Origin: Candidatus Mediterraneibacter colneyensis
Lineage (GTDB): Bacteria; Bacillota; Clostridia; Lachnospirales; Lachnospiraceae
Assembly: GCA_019114745.1 (NCBI GenBank)
Contig: DXEY01000013.1
Span: 1-16,077, forward strand
Reading direction: 5' to 3'
Length of the DNA stretch: 16,077 nucleotides
Shown: positions 14,052 to 16,077 of the stretch, piece after piece
How positions within the stretch are numbered: the stretch's first letter is position 1
Layout: the number at the start of each line of letters is the position of its first letter
Position numbers and translations under genes: made by a program
Notes under the pieces: model-generated
Seen by the model: the letters and a program-made list of their open reading frames with translations, nothing else
The model's database searches: none
Told to the model about the DNA's origin: nothing

Positions 14052-15224
14052 CTATCCCTCAATACGGGAAGCGCCGTCCCCGATATCTACTGTGTAGAAC
14101 TCCGCTTCATGCCCGACTTTCTCCTTATAAGCCCTGCCGATGCTCTCGATGAATGTATCTACTGCGTCGTTTTTCACAATGCTGACCGTGCATCCGCCAA
14201 AACCGCCGCCGGTGATGCGGGAGCCGATGACTCCGGGGATCTTCCATGCCAGATCCACCAGGATGTCGATCTCTTCACAGGATACTTCGTAGTCATCACG
14301 CAGGGAGATATGGGACTGGTTCATCAGTTTTCCGAACTGTGCGATGTCTCCTTTTTTCAGAGCGTCCACCGCTTCGATCGTGCGCTGGTTCTCGTATACG
14401 GCGTGTTTCGCTCTCTTATACTGTACCGGATCCTGTATCAGGGAGCTGTGTGCGTCAAATTCCTCCGGGGTGAGGTCGCCCAGCGCGTTGATATCAAGCT
14501 CGGTCTTTAATGCTGCGAGGGCGTCGGAGCACTCCTGACGGCGGTCGTTGTATGCGGAATCCACAAGGCTGTGTTTCACCTTGCTGTTTGTAATAATGAT
14601 CTTTGCGTCATCCAATGCGATCGGCGCATACTCGAAGTTCATCGTGTTTGTGTCGAGGAAGATGGCGTTGTCCTTCTTTCCCATTGCCACTGCGAACTGA
14701 TCCATGATCCCGCAGTTGCAGCCGTTGAAGTTATTCTCGGAATACTGGCCGATGAGGGCGAGATCTGTCATGGTCAGGCTGTCGATCCCGAACAGGTCTG
14801 TCAGGATCACCCCGGTGAGCACCTCCAGTGAGGCGGAGGAGGACAGCCCGGATCCGTTGGGGATATTTCCCCAGATCACCATATCAAAGCCGTGCTCCGG
14901 TTTGTAGCCTTTTTCGGCAAATGCCCAGACCACACCCAGGGGATAATTCGCCCAGTTGTATTCTTTCTTATTTGTCAGGTCGTCGAGAGACGCTTCCACC
15001 ACACCGAACCGGTTCAGGTTCATAGAGTAAAAATGGATCAGCCTGTCGTCCCTTTTGCGGGCAGCCCCGTATGTGCCAAGGGTGAGGGCGCAGGGAAATA
15101 CATGTCCGCCGTTATAGTCCGTATGTTCCCCGATCAGGTTGACCCGTCCCGGTGAAAAATAAAAATGCGCTCCGTCGGAATCCCCGAAAAGCTCTGCGAA
15201 TTTGTCAAACAATTGTTTCTTCAT
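14052..15224 (-). CDS. galK: Galactokinase
   Basis: 390 residues, normal length. It has the GHMP-kinase signatures: the galactokinase motif GRVNLIGEHTDYNGG (26-40), the ATP loop GSGLSSSAS (124-132), the catalytic base Asp175 in IMDQFAVAMG, and the glycine-rich GGGFGGC (339-345). It phosphorylates alpha-D-galactose to galactose-1-phosphate, the substrate of GalT encoded next. ATG at 15222-15224 is preceded by GAGGAGG (complement of 15234-15240). First gene of the galK-galT operon, read from a promoter divergent from the AraC-type regulator gene. Confidence 0.97.
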   Translation of the reverse strand: MKKQLFDKFAELFGDSDGAHFYFSPGRVNLIGEHTDYNGGHVFPCALTLGTYGAARKRDDRLIHFYSMNLNRFGVVEASLDDLTNKKEYNWANYPLGVVWAFAEKGYKPEHGFDMVIWGNIPNGSGLSSSASLEVLTGVILTDLFGIDSLTMTDLALIGQYSENNFNGCNCGIMDQFAVAMGKKDNAIFLDTNTMNFEYAPIALDDAKIIITNSKVKHSLVDSAYNDRRQECSDALAALKTELDINALGDLTPEEFDAHSSLIQDPVQYKRAKHAVYENQRTIEAVDALKKGDIAQFGKLMNQSHISLRDDYEVSCEEIDILVDLAWKIPGVIGSRITGGGFGGCTVSIVKNDAVDTFIESIGRAYKEKVGHEAEFYTVDIGDGASRIEG

Positions 15225-15282
15225 TTTGCGATCCTCCTCGTTGGAAAATAGAATATACGATAATCCTGCATTCTCTCATACC

Positions 15283-15311
15283 AGTATAAGGGAAGGGAAG
15301 AAAAGAGTCTA
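15283..15311 (-). promoter_or_regulatory. Predicted sigma-A promoter for galK-galT
   Basis: Read on the - strand, TAGACT (complement of 15306-15311) and TATACT (complement of 15283-15288) are separated by 17 nt, giving a reasonable -35/-10 pair. Transcription would start near 15276 and leave a leader of about 50 nt before galK. The -35 matches four of six consensus bases, so activation by a regulator would be plausible. Confidence 0.5.
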
Positions 15312-15342
15312 TAAAAATTACGTGCAAATTTATGTAAAAATG

Positions 15343-15372
15343 TTGCGCGGCTGCCTCCGGCGATATTATAAT
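15343..15372 (+). promoter_or_regulatory. Predicted sigma-A promoter for the AraC-family gene
   Basis: TTGCGC (15343-15348) and a perfect TATAAT (15367-15372) are separated by 18 nt. The start point would be near 15379, about 40 nt before the ATG. It lies some 55 bp from the galK promoter, so one bound regulator could influence both directions. Confidence 0.6.
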
Positions 15373-15419
15373 ATCAGTGGATGCTGTGAGAACAGATGAT
15401 ATAGAAAGGAATCACAGAT

Positions 15420-16077
15420 ATGTCAGATTCATACAAACATTCCTATAAAGTGGGCGAGGATCTTCTGAACTCCCTGTCTGTCTATAATGTAGGGTATCAG
15501 AAGTGCGAGCCTGAATACCAGTGGGGGCCGGGGATCAGGGATCATTACTGTATCCATCACATCCTCTCCGGGAGCGGCGTGTATTCCACCGGAAAAGTAT
15601 CGATCCGTCTGAAAGAGGGGGATACCTTTATCCTCTTTCCCGGAGTTGAGCTGCAGTACCAGGCGGACAAAGATGAACCCTGGGAATACTGCTGGGCAGG
15701 CTTTATGGGGGCGGACGCGTCTTCGATCATACGGAATACGGACTTCGGGAAAGAGACCCCCTATATCCGGAAGGGCAGGGTGCCTGCGGATGAGATCCGA
15801 AGCGGGATGGAGCAGATCTATATGCTCAAAGGGAATACGTATGAATCTGCCGTGGCAATGACAGGGAAACTGTACAGCCTCCTGGCGTTGTTCATGCATT
15901 ATGCAGAACGGCCGGAGCCGGAAAAGGATTCCCATGTCATGTATGTGGAAAAAGCGGTCAGTTATATCGAGACAAATTACTCTTATCCTGTGACTGTGGA
16001 AGACATCGCGTCCTATGTGGGAATCAGCAGGAGCCATCTGTTCCGGTCTTTCCAGAATGATATGAATAAGTCGCCGA
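15420..16077 (+). CDS. AraC-family transcriptional regulator, 3' end outside the window
   Basis: The frame from ATG 15420 stays open to the window end (219 complete codons, no stop). The N-terminal part looks like the AraC sensory cupin: YCIHHILSGSGVY (43-55) and LKEGDTFILFPGVE (64-77). The beginning of the HTH domain follows near 175, with YPVTVEDIASYVGISRSHLF as first helix-turn-helix (189-208). The second HTH is missing because the window stops. GAAAGGA (15404-15410) is a fitting ribosome site. The layout resembles MsmR/RafR-type sugar regulators of Firmicutes, and the divergent galK-galT operon makes a galactose or galactoside regulator likely. The inducer and the targets are inferred, and unseen downstream genes may be its main targets. 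Confidence 0.88.
   Translation, partial: MSDSYKHSYKVGEDLLNSLSVYNVGYQKCEPEYQWGPGIRDHYCIHHILSGSGVYSTGKVSIRLKEGDTFILFPGVELQYQADKDEPWEYCWAGFMGADASSIIRNTDFGKETPYIRKGRVPADEIRSGMEQIYMLKGNTYESAVAMTGKLYSLLALFMHYAERPEPEKDSHVMYVEKAVSYIETNYSYPVTVEDIASYVGISRSHLFRSFQNDMNKSP

Noticed and set aside
14003..14062. Upstream start adding 20 residues to GalT
   Set aside because: The added residues look unlike a GalT N-terminus and would reach into the galK stop region; GGAGG sits correctly for ATG at 14000-14002.
15322..15348. Imperfect inverted repeat GTGCAA / TTGCGC as operator for the AraC-type regulator
   Set aside because: One mismatch in six with a 15-nt loop is near chance, AraC proteins usually bind direct repeats, and the right arm is also the -35 box.
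1..16077. CRISPR arrays, tRNA or rRNA genes, insertion sequences, selenocysteine readthrough
   Set aside because: No direct repeat series, RNA gene pattern, transposase or terminal repeats, and no in-frame TGA inside a conserved gene were seen.

Overview
The window reads as a chromosomal segment of an anaerobic, fermentative Firmicute, most likely a gut Lachnospiraceae-type Clostridium relative. The reasons are a GC content near 50 %, strong AGGAGG-type ribosome binding sites, many ferredoxin-type iron-sulfur proteins, a Firmicutes-type GalT, and an oxygen-sensitive two-subunit class I fumarase. This is judged from protein character only; no database search was possible.

Region 1 (4-12452, all + strand) looks like one 12-gene operon closed by a strong hairpin at 12478-12503. 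Its order is: an LDH-fold 2-hydroxyacid dehydrogenase with the malate-type Arg in the specificity loop; hdrB, hdrC, hdrA and mvhD (heterodisulfide-reductase-type electron-bifurcating module); two paralogous FeS proteins of the FlxC/FlxB (AsrA-like) kind; an FlxA/AsrB-like FAD/NAD(P)H/2Fe-2S reductase; an FrdB/TfrB-like FeS protein; an FrdA-like flavoprotein with a complete fumarate-reductase active site; a compact AspT/YidE-family transporter; and fumarase alpha and beta. Genes are separated by 0-17 nt or overlap, except for two longer gaps that each hold hairpins (952-1031 and 10983-11051).

Read together, this is the reductive C4 branch (oxaloacetate to malate to fumarate to succinate, plus a candidate C4-acid exporter) encoded with a soluble Hdr/Flx module. 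The central inference is a cytoplasmic, quinone-independent fumarate reductase. NAD(P)H would enter at the FlxA-like subunit, HdrA flavin would bifurcate, and electrons would go to fumarate (via HdrBC and the FrdB-like protein) and to ferredoxin. It resembles methanogen thiol:fumarate reductase split into parts and fused at operon level to a Desulfovibrio-type Flx-Hdr module. No methanogen, hydrogenase, cytochrome b or membrane anchor gene is present. The individual families are known; the combined complex is a hypothesis, and I do not know of a description of it.

Region 2 (12512-15224, - strand) is a two-gene galactose (Leloir) operon, galK-galT, transcribed convergently with region 1 and sharing the hairpin between them. 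Region 3 (15225-16077) is a divergent intergenic region with a good sigma-A-type promoter on each strand, followed by the 5' part of an AraC-family regulator that runs off the window. No RNA genes, CRISPR arrays or insertion sequences were seen.
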